Below, piece after piece: positions 1-10,148 of a stretch of DNA of 11,772 nucleotides (positions are counted from its first letter, which is position 1; every line of letters begins with the position of its first letter). Position numbers and translations under genes: made by a program. The stretch covers positions 1-11,772 of the forward strand of contig SHXL01000076.1 in assembly GCA_009693345.1 (NCBI GenBank). Direction: 5' to 3'. The notes under the pieces are model-generated. The model was not told the DNA's origin and searched no databases. It saw only the letters and a list, made by a program, of their open reading frames with translations. The DNA comes from Betaproteobacteria bacterium. GTDB lineage: Bacteria > Pseudomonadota > Gammaproteobacteria > Burkholderiales > SG8-39.

Positions 1-240
1 CGGAGCCTGTCCTCGGAAGCCGCCTTCGACAGGATCAAGCACTACGCCGGCCTGTGGCCCGTGAAACTGTCCCTGCTCGGGATTGTCTGGGCCTACTGCC
101 ACCATTTCTGCGCCGGCATCCGCTACCTGTTTCTCGACTTGGACAAGGGCGTGGACCTGGAAACCGCGCGTCTCACCAGCTGGGTCGTGCTCGGCGCCAG
201 CATTATTCTTACCGCGTTCCTGGGATTGAAAATCTGGTGA
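1..240 (+). CDS. sdhC: Succinate dehydrogenase cytochrome b556 subunit (SdhC), 3' part only
   Basis: The 5' end is cut by the window start; 79 codons and a TGA stop remain, from a protein usually near 125-140 residues. SdhC is one of two membrane anchors of complex II and helps bind heme b and ubiquinone in the inner membrane. The fragment holds the last two of three expected membrane helices (fragment residues about 22-44 and 58-79). Between them is the family motif CHHFCAGIRY. Its second His (fragment residue 35) aligns with the heme-b ligand His84 of E. coli SdhC, three residues before the conserved Gly-Ile-Arg. The N-terminal quinone-site residues lie outside the window. The stop codon overlaps the sdhD start as GTGA, which fits translational coupling. 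The family assignment is secure from the motif and from the following genes. Confidence 0.93.
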   Translation, partial: RSLSSEAAFDRIKHYAGLWPVKLSLLGIVWAYCHHFCAGIRYLFLDLDKGVDLETARLTSWVVLGASIILTAFLGLKIW

Positions 241-577
241 CCAACCGAATCGTCACCGGCGCCCACTACGGACTGCGCGACTGGCTCGCGCAGCGGATTA
301 CCGCCGTGATCATGGCGGTTTACTCAGTAATAACCGTTTTTGTTTTATTGACAAGCAAACCCATCACGTACGGTGTGTGGCGCGACCTGTTCGCGCAGGG
401 CTGGATGCGGGTGGCGACGCTGCTGTTCATGGCGAGCCTTGCCTGGCATGCCTGGGTCGGGGTGCGCGACATCCTGATGGATTACATCAAGCCCGCGGGG
501 CTGCGCCTCGCGCTGGAAGTGCTGGTGCTGCTCACGATCGCGGCCTATGCCGGCTGGACGATACAGATACTCTGGAG

Positions 578-581
<4 letters not shown>
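237..581 (+). CDS. sdhD: Succinate dehydrogenase hydrophobic membrane anchor subunit (SdhD)
   Basis: 114 residues, the usual length for SdhD, the second membrane anchor of complex II. Three hydrophobic helices are visible (about 17-38, 57-77, 89-112). The motif WHAWVGVRDILMDY spans residues 70-83. With the start at GTG 237, its His falls at residue 71 and its Tyr at 83, the same numbers as the heme-b ligand His71 and quinone-site Tyr83 of E. coli SdhD. This supports GTG 237 over the longer open frame that begins at 54 inside sdhC. The start overlaps the sdhC stop (GTGA) and the stop overlaps the sdhA start (ATGA). No strong Shine-Dalgarno precedes the GTG, so coupling from sdhC is likely. Residues 28-41 are encoded by an unusually AT-rich stretch that includes the rare codons TTA and ATA. 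Confidence 0.96.
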
Positions 582-2356
<1,775 letters not shown>

Positions 2357-3052
2357 ATGAAACTCTCCATCTACAGGTACGACCCTGACAAGGACGCGAA
2401 ACCCTACATGAAGGACTACGACGTCCAGCTCGAGCATTCGGACCGGATGCTGCTGGACGCGCTGGTGAAGTTGAAGAGCATGGACGACTCGGTAGCGTTC
2501 CGGCGCTCCTGCCGCGAAGGCGTGTGCGGTTCGGACGCGATCAACATCAACGGCAAGAACGGGCTCGCCTGCATCACCAAGGTAGCGGACCTGCCCGAGC
2601 ACGTGACCTTGCGCCCCTTGCCCGGGATGCCGGTGATCCGCGACCTGATCGTCGACATGACGCAGTTTTTCAAGCAGTACGAGTCGATCAAGCCCTACGT
2701 GGTGAACCACGATGCGCCGCCCGAGCGCGAGCGCCTGCAGTCCCCGGATGAGCGCGAGGAGCTGAACGGCCTCTACGAATGCATCCTGTGCGCCTGCTGC
2801 TCCACATCGTGCCCGTCGTTCTGGTGGAACCCGGACAAGTTCGTCGGCCCGGCGGGCCTGCTGCAGGCCTACCGCTTCATCGCCGATACGCGCGACCAGG
2901 AGACCGCCGCGCGCCTCGACAACCTCGAGGATCCGTACCGCCTGTTCCGCTGCCATACCATCATGAACTGCGTGGACGTGTGCCCGAAGAACTTGAATCC
3001 CACGCGGGCGATCGGCAAGATCAAGGAATTGATGGTGAAGCGCTCCGTTTGA
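2357..3052 (+). CDS. sdhB: Succinate dehydrogenase iron-sulfur subunit (SdhB)
   Basis: 231 residues, a typical length. SdhB carries electrons from the SdhA flavin through three iron-sulfur clusters to the quinone site. The [2Fe-2S] ligands are Cys52, Cys57, Asp60 and Cys72; the Asp in the third position matches Asp63 of E. coli SdhB and is normal for the family. The C-terminal ferredoxin-like part has Cys142, Cys145, Cys148 and Cys152 (CILCACCSTSC). It also has Cys199, Cys205 and Cys209 (CHTIMNCVDVC). Together these supply the [4Fe-4S] and [3Fe-4S] clusters. The start ATG directly abuts the sdhA TAG stop, with only a weak purine stretch upstream, so it is probably translated by coupling to sdhA. 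Nothing unusual is visible in the protein. Confidence 0.98.
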   Translation: MKLSIYRYDPDKDAKPYMKDYDVQLEHSDRMLLDALVKLKSMDDSVAFRRSCREGVCGSDAININGKNGLACITKVADLPEHVTLRPLPGMPVIRDLIVDMTQFFKQYESIKPYVVNHDAPPERERLQSPDEREELNGLYECILCACCSTSCPSFWWNPDKFVGPAGLLQAYRFIADTRDQETAARLDNLEDPYRLFRCHTIMNCVDVCPKNLNPTRAIGKIKELMVKRSV

Positions 3053-3059
3053 AGGAAAG
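3052..3059 (+). promoter_or_regulatory. Ribosome binding site of sdhE
   Basis: The purine run AAGGAAAG starts at the last base of the sdhB stop and ends 3 nt before GTG 3063. It is the clearest Shine-Dalgarno in the first 3 kb and supports the GTG as the sdhE start. Confidence 0.65.
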
Positions 3060-3062
3060 CCC

Positions 3063-3293
3063 GTGGACGACGTCTCGCAGAACAGGTTGAAATGGAAATG
3101 CCGGCGCGGCCTGCTCGAACTCGATCTGGTGTTGCAGGATTTCGTCGAGCGGCATCTGCAGGAGCAGGATGAATATTCGTTGAACGAGCTGCTCGACCTG
3201 CAGGACGTCGACCTCTGGGCGATCGTCAGCGGGCGCAGCGAAGAGTTTGACCCGAAGTTCCGGGGAATCGTGGCGCGGTTGCGCGCCGTCTAG
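3063..3293 (+). CDS. sdhE: FAD assembly factor SdhE (YgfY/CptB family)
   Basis: 76 residues, a small soluble protein; E. coli SdhE has 88. The family promotes covalent attachment of FAD to SdhA. The conserved RGxxE motif is present as RRGLLELDLVL, with Gly16 at the position of the functionally important Gly16 of E. coli SdhE. The rest is rich in acidic and Leu residues and fits the family's five-helix bundle, including ELLDLQDVDLWAIVSG at about residues 41-56. The GTG start at 3063 is chosen because AAGGAAAG lies just upstream and the RGxxE motif then has normal numbering. It lies 10 nt after sdhB and 16 nt before gltA, so assembly factor and substrate are made from the same transcript. The older name CptB (toxin-antitoxin antidote) is an alternative label for the same family. 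Confidence 0.93.
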   Translation: MDDVSQNRLKWKCRRGLLELDLVLQDFVERHLQEQDEYSLNELLDLQDVDLWAIVSGRSEEFDPKFRGIVARLRAV

Positions 3294-3300
3294 AGAAGGA
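3294..3300 (+). promoter_or_regulatory. Ribosome binding site of gltA
   Basis: AGAAGGA sits directly after the sdhE TAG stop and 9 nt before ATG 3310. It settles the gltA start at 3310 over the in-frame upstream start at 3247, which would lie inside sdhE and lacks such a site. Confidence 0.7.
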
Positions 3301-3309
3301 ACGCCATCC

Positions 3310-4611
3310 ATGGAAACCAAAGCGGATAAAAAAGCGAGCCTGACCCTGCCCGGCGGCAAGACGCTCGAATTCCCGGTGATGTCCGGGAGCGTCGGACCGG
3401 ACGTGGTGGACATCCGCACGCTCTACGGCAAGTCGGGGATGTTCACCTACGACCCGGGTTTCCTCTCCACCGCGAGCTGCAACTCGTCCATCACCTATAT
3501 CGACGGCGATGCCGGCGTGCTGCTGTACCGCGGCTACCCGATCGAGCAGTTGGCGCAGAACTGCGACTTCCTCGAGGTGTGCTACCTGCTGCTCCATGGC
3601 GAGCTGCCGAAGGCCAAGGAGAAGGCGGATTTCGTGAGCATGGTGACGCACCACACCATGGTGCACGAGCAGCTGGCGCGCCTCTATCAGGGGTTCCGCC
3701 GCGACGCGCATCCGATGGCGGTGATGGTCGGGGTGGTCGGCGCGCTCTCGGCCTTCTACCACGACGCCCTCGACATCAACAATTCCGAGCACCGCTCGAT
3801 CTGCGCCTTCCGGCTGATCGCGAAGATGCCGACCATCGTCGCGATGTCGTACAAGTATTCGATCGGCCAGCCGTTCGTCTACCCGCGGAACGATCTTTCG
3901 TTTACCGCGAACTTCATGCGCATGATGTTCGCGGTGCCGGCCGAGGAATACAAGGTGAACGATGTGCTGGTGCGCGCGATGGACCGGATCTTCACCCTGC
4001 ACGCCGACCACGAGCAGAACGCTTCCACTTCGACGGTGCGCCTGGCGGGGTCCTCGGGGGCCAATCCCTACGCCTGCATCGCGGCGGGCATCGCCTGCCT
4101 GTGGGGGCCGGCGCACGGCGGCGCCAACGAGGCCTGCCTCGAGATGCTGGAGGAAATCGGCGATGTCTCCAAGGTGGGTGAATTCATCAGGAAGGTGAAG
4201 GACAAGCAAAGCGGCGTGCGGCTGATGGGCTTCGGCCACCGCGTCTACAAGAACCATGACCCGCGTGCCAAGCTGATGCGCGAGACCTGCTACGAGGTGC
4301 TGAACGAGCTCGGCCTGCACGACGACCGCCTGTTCAAGCTTGCCATCGCGCTGGAGAAGATCGCACTCGAGGACGAGTACTTCGTCAGCCGCAAGCTCTA
4401 CCCGAACGTGGATTTCTACTCGGGCATCGTGCAGCGCGCGCTCGGCATTCCGGTGGCGATGTTCACCTGCGTTTTCTCGCTGGCGCGCACCGTGGGCTGG
4501 ATCGCGCAGTGGCAGGAGATGATCTCGGACCCGGAGTACAAGATTGGCCGGCCGCGCCAGCTCTACAAGGGCGTGGTGCGACGCGAGGTGAAACCCATCG
4601 GACAGAGGTAA
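3310..4611 (+). CDS. gltA: Citrate synthase, type II (GltA)
   Basis: 433 residues (E. coli GltA 427). It condenses acetyl-CoA and oxaloacetate to citrate, the entry step of the TCA cycle. The catalytic triad is visible: His269 in GPAHGGANEA, His310 in GFGHRVYKNHDPRA and Asp368 in NVDFYSGI, equivalent to His264, His305 and Asp362 of E. coli. The N-terminal β-rich domain (about residues 10-60, with the Ile-Thr-Tyr-Ile-Asp-Gly-Asp segment) and the overall length point to the Gram-negative hexameric type. That type is commonly inhibited by NADH, but inhibition cannot be read from the sequence. It lies 16 nt after sdhE and 3 nt before sucA, inside the sdh-odh cluster as in Burkholderiales. Methylcitrate synthase is an alternative family member, but length and context argue for GltA. 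Confidence 0.97.
   Translation: METKADKKASLTLPGGKTLEFPVMSGSVGPDVVDIRTLYGKSGMFTYDPGFLSTASCNSSITYIDGDAGVLLYRGYPIEQLAQNCDFLEVCYLLLHGELPKAKEKADFVSMVTHHTMVHEQLARLYQGFRRDAHPMAVMVGVVGALSAFYHDALDINNSEHRSICAFRLIAKMPTIVAMSYKYSIGQPFVYPRNDLSFTANFMRMMFAVPAEEYKVNDVLVRAMDRIFTLHADHEQNASTSTVRLAGSSGANPYACIAAGIACLWGPAHGGANEACLEMLEEIGDVSKVGEFIRKVKDKQSGVRLMGFGHRVYKNHDPRAKLMRETCYEVLNELGLHDDRLFKLAIALEKIALEDEYFVSRKLYPNVDFYSGIVQRALGIPVAMFTCVFSLARTVGWIAQWQEMISDPEYKIGRPRQLYKGVVRREVKPIGQR
4604..4608 (+). promoter_or_regulatory. Ribosome binding site of sucA
   Basis: AGAGG lies in the last codons of gltA, 6 nt before ATG 4615. The site overlaps the gltA coding sequence, so the two genes are tightly linked in translation. 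Confidence 0.55.
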
Positions 4612-4614
4612 GCC

Positions 4615-7497
4615 ATGTTGAAGCAGTTCCTTTCGAATTCATATCTCTTCGGCGGCAACGCGCCTTACGTAGAGGAACTGTACGAGAAGTATCTCGACAA
4701 CCCGGCCAGCGTGCTGGAGGAGTGGCGCGGCTATTTCGACAAGCTGCAGCTGCTGCCGGGCAACGCCGCGAAGGACGTCGCGCACGCGCCCATTGTTGAA
4801 TCTTTTGCAATACAAGCAAAAACAGGACCCCGTCGCGCGGCGTCGACCGAGACGCTCGACCGCAAGCAGGTTTCCGTCATCCAGCTGGTCGCCGAGTACC
4901 GCTTCCGCGGCTGCCTGCTGGCGGACCTGGATCCGCTCAAGCGCCAGACCAAGCCCCACATCGCCGAACTCGAGCCCGCCTACTACGACCTTGGCGAAGC
5001 CGACATGGACGCGGTGTTCAATACCGGCTCGTTCATCGGGCCGGAGCAGGCGACGCTGCGCGAGATCATCCGCGGGCTGCAGGAAACCTATTGCGGCACG
5101 CTGGGCGTGGAGTACATGTACCTCTCCAGCCGGGTGGAGAAGCGCTGGATCCAGGAGCGCCTTGAGCCGGTGCGCTCCAAACCGAGCTTCGCTGCCAACT
5201 ACCGCAAGCACATCCTCGAGCGCCTCACCGCCGCAGAAGGCCTGGAGCGCTATCTGCATACCCGATACGTGGGGCAGAAGCGCTTCTCGCTCGAAGGCGG
5301 CGACACGCTGATCCCGGTGCTCGACAACCTGCTGCAGCGCGCGGGCGCAGCGGGAGTGCAGGAGCTGGTGATCGGCATGGCGCACCGCGGCCGCCTCAAT
5401 GTGCTGGTGAACACGCTGGGCAAGATGCCCAAGGACCTGTTCAGCGAGTTCGAAGGCAAGCACGACGACGCGCTGGCGTCGGGAGACGTAAAATACCACC
5501 AGGGTTTCTCCTCCGACATCAACACGCCGGGCGGGCCGATGCACCTGACCCTGGCCTTCAATCCGTCGCACCTCGAGATCGTGAATCCCGTGGTCGAGGG
5601 TTCGGTGCGGGCGCGGCAGCACCGGCGCAAGGACCGTGGCGGCGACCAGGTGCTGCCGGTGCTGATCCACGGCGACGCGGCCGTGGCGGGGCAGGGCGTG
5701 GTGATGGAAACGCTGAATCTGTCGCAGACGCGCGGCTACGGCACCGGCGGCACGGTGCACATCGTGGTCAACAACCAGATCGGCTTCACCACTTCGGATA
5801 CGCGCGACATACGCTCGACGCTGTACTGCACCGACGTCATGAAAATGATCGAGGCGCCGATCTTCCACGTCAATGGCGACGACCCGGAAGCCTGCGTGAT
5901 GGCGATCGAGATCGCGCTCGACTACCGCGGCAAGTTCAAGAAGGACGTGGTGGTGGACATCGTCTGCTTCCGCAAGCTCGGCCACAACGAGCAGGACGAG
6001 CCGATGGTGACCCAGCCGCTGATGTACAAGATCATCAACGCGCATCCCGGCACGCGCAGGCTTTACGCCGATAAGCTCGCCGCGCAGGGAATCATCGGCG
6101 TGGACGAGGCCGACAAATTGGTCGCCACTTTCCGCCAGGCGATGGACGGCGGCACCCACACCAATGCAACCATCCTGTCGAACTTCAAGCCGCCGTTCGC
6201 GGTGGACTGGTCGAAGTACAAGAACACGAAGTGGAACGAGAGCGACGACACCACCTTGCCGCTGGCCGACCTGCAGATGCTGGCGGAGAGGCTGACTGCC
6301 ATTCCGGACAATTTCAAGCTGCAGCCGCGCGTGGAGAAAATTATCGCCGACCGGCGGCTGATGGGCCAGGGCAAGCTGCCGGTGGACTGGGGCATGGCGG
6401 AGAACCTTGCTTACGCCTCGCTGCTGAAGGACGGTTTTTCGGTGCGTATCTCCGGCCAGGATTGCGGCCGCGGCACCTTCTTTCACCGCCACGCGGTGCT
6501 GCACGACCAGAACCGCGAGAAGTGGGACTCCGGCACTTACATTCCGCTCGCGCACATCGCGCCCAACCAGGGCGACTTCGTGGTCATCGACTCGGTGCTG
6601 TCGGAAGAGGCGGTGCTCGGTTTCGAGTACGGCTATTCGACCTCGGAGCCGAACGAGCTGGTGGTCTGGGAGGCGCAGTTCGGCGATTTCGTCAACGGCG
6701 CCCAGGTCGTCATCGACCAGTTCATCGCCTCGGGCGAAGTGAAATGGGGCCGCATCTGCGGCATGGTGATGCTGCTGCCGCACGGCTACGAGGGACAGGG
6801 GCCCGAGCATTCCTCGGGGCGGCCCGAGCGCTTCCTGCAGCTGTGCGCCGATTACAACATCCAGGTCTGCATTCCGGCCACGCCGGTGCAGATGTTCTTC
6901 CTGCTGCGACGCCAGATGATCCGGCCCTACCGCAAGCCGCTGGTGATCTTCACGCCCAAGAGCCTGCTGCGGCACAAGGAATCGGTGTCGCCGTTGCCGG
7001 AGTTTGCGGAAAGCAAATTCAAGGCGCTCAACGGCGACTGGGACCATAGCATCAAGCCGGAGAAGGTAAAGCGCGTGATCCTGTGCAGCGGCAAGGTGTT
7101 TTTCGACCTGATGGCGGCGCGCAAGGAGAACAACGCGAAGGATGTCGCAATCGTGCGCATCGCGCAGCTCTATCCGTTCCCGCACGATGAGTTCCAGGCA
7201 CAGATCAACCTGTATTCGAACGCGAACGAAGTCATCTGGTGCCAGGAAGAGCCGGGCAACCAGGGCGGCTGGCACCGCCTCCAGCATTACGTGCTGCGCC
7301 ACATGCGGCCGGACCAGGTTCTGGGCTATGCGATGCGCAGGTCGTCGGCCTCGCCCGCGGCGGGGTACCTGTCGCTGCACAACGATCAGCAGAAGGAATT
7401 GGTGCAGGCGGCATTCGCGCCGTTGACGGACAATCTCGTGATGCCGGTGCAGGGAATGGGTCGGAAGAGAAGAAAGAAAGAAAAAAATGCTGATTGA
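4615..7497 (+). CDS. sucA: 2-oxoglutarate dehydrogenase E1 component (SucA/OdhA)
   Basis: 960 residues (E. coli SucA 933). This thiamine-diphosphate enzyme decarboxylates 2-oxoglutarate and transfers the succinyl group to the lipoyl arm of E2. The N-terminal segment SYLFGGNAPYVEELYEKY and the following short helical region are the usual E2-contact part. A flexible stretch follows at about residues 59-80. The active-site histidines are His257 in GMAHRGRLNVL and His295 in VKYHQGF, offset by three from His260 and His298 of E. coli. The ThDP/Mg region runs from HGDAAVAGQG (about 352-361) to NNQIGFTT (near 390). FNPSHLEIVNPVVEGS is also present. The transketolase-like C-terminal half is intact. 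The C-terminus ends in a basic tail (GRKRRKKEK, followed by Asn-Ala-Asp) encoded by the purine tract that precedes sucB; the last 11 nt overlap sucB. Full-length and functional as far as can be judged. Confidence 0.98.
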   Translation: MLKQFLSNSYLFGGNAPYVEELYEKYLDNPASVLEEWRGYFDKLQLLPGNAAKDVAHAPIVESFAIQAKTGPRRAASTETLDRKQVSVIQLVAEYRFRGCLLADLDPLKRQTKPHIAELEPAYYDLGEADMDAVFNTGSFIGPEQATLREIIRGLQETYCGTLGVEYMYLSSRVEKRWIQERLEPVRSKPSFAANYRKHILERLTAAEGLERYLHTRYVGQKRFSLEGGDTLIPVLDNLLQRAGAAGVQELVIGMAHRGRLNVLVNTLGKMPKDLFSEFEGKHDDALASGDVKYHQGFSSDINTPGGPMHLTLAFNPSHLEIVNPVVEGSVRARQHRRKDRGGDQVLPVLIHGDAAVAGQGVVMETLNLSQTRGYGTGGTVHIVVNNQIGFTTSDTRDIRSTLYCTDVMKMIEAPIFHVNGDDPEACVMAIEIALDYRGKFKKDVVVDIVCFRKLGHNEQDEPMVTQPLMYKIINAHPGTRRLYADKLAAQGIIGVDEADKLVATFRQAMDGGTHTNATILSNFKPPFAVDWSKYKNTKWNESDDTTLPLADLQMLAERLTAIPDNFKLQPRVEKIIADRRLMGQGKLPVDWGMAENLAYASLLKDGFSVRISGQDCGRGTFFHRHAVLHDQNREKWDSGTYIPLAHIAPNQGDFVVIDSVLSEEAVLGFEYGYSTSEPNELVVWEAQFGDFVNGAQVVIDQFIASGEVKWGRICGMVMLLPHGYEGQGPEHSSGRPERFLQLCADYNIQVCIPATPVQMFFLLRRQMIRPYRKPLVIFTPKSLLRHKESVSPLPEFAESKFKALNGDWDHSIKPEKVKRVILCSGKVFFDLMAARKENNAKDVAIVRIAQLYPFPHDEFQAQINLYSNANEVIWCQEEPGNQGGWHRLQHYVLRHMRPDQVLGYAMRRSSASPAAGYLSLHNDQQKELVQAAFAPLTDNLVMPVQGMGRKRRKKEKNAD
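7463..7487 (+). promoter_or_regulatory. 25-nt all-purine tract containing the sucB ribosome binding site
   Basis: An uninterrupted purine run with GGAAGAG at its 5' end and seven consecutive A at its 3' end (7481-7487). The last A is the first base of the sucB ATG. The tract contains several Shine-Dalgarno-like GAAAG/GGAAG cores and little potential for secondary structure, so it should act as an efficient ribosome loading site. It is also translated as the SucA tail. Confidence 0.6.
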
Positions 7498-8671
7498 AGT
7501 CAAAGTCCCGCAGCTCTCGGAATCGGTCGCCGAGGCCACGCTGCTCGCCTGGCACAAGAAACAGGGCGAGGCGGTGAAGCGCGACGAGAATCTGATCGAC
7601 ATCGAAACCGACAAGGTGGTGCTCGAGCTGCCCGCGCCGGCCGACGGCGTGCTGGTGAGCATTCTCAAAGGCGACAAGGGGATCGTCGTCGCCGGTGAAG
7701 TGATAGCGAGAATAGATACGGAAGGGAAGGCGTCGGCTGTTGCTTCTGCTCCTGTTCAGGAAAAACCTCCCGTCGAAAAAGCCAAACCAGGGCCTGCTGT
7801 CATGCCTTCGGCCCAAAAGATCGCGGCCGAGAAAGGCATCAATACCGCGCAGATCCAGGGAACGGGCAGGGACGGGCGGGTCATCAAGGGTGATGTAATC
7901 CAGCAATCCACGCCGAAAGCTGCCCTGCAGCAGCCTCCCGCGGCGGTGAATACCGACAAGCTCCTTGTGGGCCGCTCCGAGCAGCGCGTGCCGATGTCGC
8001 GCCTGCGGCAGCGCGTGGCCGAGCGCCTGCTGCAGTCGCAGGCGACCGCGGCGATCCTTACGACCTTCAACGAAGTGAACATGGCGCCGGTGATCGAACT
8101 GCGCAAGAAGTACCAGGAGCGCTTCGAGAAGGAGCACGGCACCAAGCTCGGCTTCATGTCGTTCTTCGTCAAGGCGGTGGTGCATGGCCTGAAGAAGTAC
8201 CCGGTGGTGAACGCCTCGGTGGACGGCACCGACATCGTCTACCACGGCTACTTCGACATCGGCGTGGCGGTCGGCAGCCCGCGCGGACTGGTGGTGCCGA
8301 TCCTGCGCGACGCGGACCAGTTGTCCTTCGCCGCGGTGGAGAAGAAGATCGCCGAGTTCGGCAAGAAGGCGCAGGACGGCAAGCTGTCGCTGGAAGACCT
8401 GACCGGCGGCACTTTCTCCATTTCTAACGGCGGCACCTTCGGCTCGATGCTCTCGACGCCGATCATCAATCCGCCGCAATCGGCGATCCTCGGCATCCAT
8501 GCGACCAAGGAACGCGCGGTGGTGGAGAACGGGCAGGTGGTGGTGCGGCCGATGAATTACTTTGCCGTGTCCTACGATCACAGGATCATCGACGGCCGCG
8601 AGGCCGTGCTGTTCCTGGTTGCGATCAAGGAAGCCCTTGAAGATCCCGCGCGGCTGATCCTGGAGATATGA
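7487..8671 (+). CDS. sucB: Dihydrolipoyllysine-residue succinyltransferase, E2 of 2-oxoglutarate dehydrogenase (SucB/OdhB)
   Basis: 394 residues (E. coli SucB 405). It is the core of the 2-oxoglutarate dehydrogenase complex and moves the succinyl group from the lipoyl arm to CoA. There is one N-terminal lipoyl domain (about 2-77) with the lipoylated Lys43 in IETDKVVLELPA. A Pro/Ala/Lys-rich linker follows (about 80-103). The E3/E1-binding domain (about 105-140) contains SAQKIAAEKGI and GTGRDGRVIKGDV. A second short linker leads to the catalytic domain (about 165-394), with His365 and Asp369 in SYDHRIIDGREA. It lies between the genes for E1 and E3, which identifies the substrate as succinyl rather than acetyl. 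The start at ATG 7487 gives the standard lipoyl-domain N-terminus MLIEVKVPQLSES. The first linker is encoded by distinctly AT-richer codons. Confidence 0.98.
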   Translation: MLIEVKVPQLSESVAEATLLAWHKKQGEAVKRDENLIDIETDKVVLELPAPADGVLVSILKGDKGIVVAGEVIARIDTEGKASAVASAPVQEKPPVEKAKPGPAVMPSAQKIAAEKGINTAQIQGTGRDGRVIKGDVIQQSTPKAALQQPPAAVNTDKLLVGRSEQRVPMSRLRQRVAERLLQSQATAAILTTFNEVNMAPVIELRKKYQERFEKEHGTKLGFMSFFVKAVVHGLKKYPVVNASVDGTDIVYHGYFDIGVAVGSPRGLVVPILRDADQLSFAAVEKKIAEFGKKAQDGKLSLEDLTGGTFSISNGGTFGSMLSTPIINPPQSAILGIHATKERAVVENGQVVVRPMNYFAVSYDHRIIDGREAVLFLVAIKEALEDPARLILEI

Positions 8672-8680
8672 AGTCCGTGT

Positions 8681-10093
<1,413 letters not shown>

Positions 10094-10121
10094 GCGCGCG
10101 CCCTTTGTCCGCCCTGAACAT

Positions 10122-10141
10122 CTGAGCACGCGCTCGCTCAG
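10122..10141 (+). other. Second, weaker inverted repeat in the lpdA-eamA gap
   Basis: CTGAGC (10122-10127) can pair with GCTCAG (10136-10141) around an 8-nt loop. The segment from 10124 also resembles the right arm of the preceding hairpin (GAGCGCGCGC versus GAGCACGCGC), so the left arm at 10076-10084 could pair with either copy. The 55-nt gap 10094-10148 shows no recognisable -35/-10 pair. Confidence 0.25.
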
Positions 10142-10148
10142 CCCGACG

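Noticed and set aside
54..236. N-terminal extension of sdhD to the start at 54
   Set aside because: The extra 61 residues are the shifted-frame reading of sdhC. Using GTG 237 puts the heme His at 71 and the quinone-site Tyr at 83, as in E. coli.
348..353. TTGACA hexamer in sdhD as the -35 element of an internal promoter
   Set aside because: At 16-18 nt downstream the sequence is GC-rich with no TATAAT-like hexamer; the closest candidate, TACGGT, has only a 15-nt spacer and matches poorly.
377..577. N-terminal extension of sdhA to 377
   Set aside because: The region is the sdhD coding sequence read in another frame. ATG 578 gives normal spacing to the FAD motif and a family-typical length.
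3247..3309. Longer gltA start inside sdhE
   Set aside because: A strong AGAAGGA site directs initiation at ATG 3310, and the extra residues derive from the shifted sdhE frame.
4639..7677. Open reading frame of 1012 codons on the - strand opposite sucA
   Set aside because: The + strand frame encodes an intact E1 with all motifs. The antisense frame has a His/Arg/Val-rich composition typical of a mirrored GC-rich gene and shows no recognisable domain or ribosome binding site.
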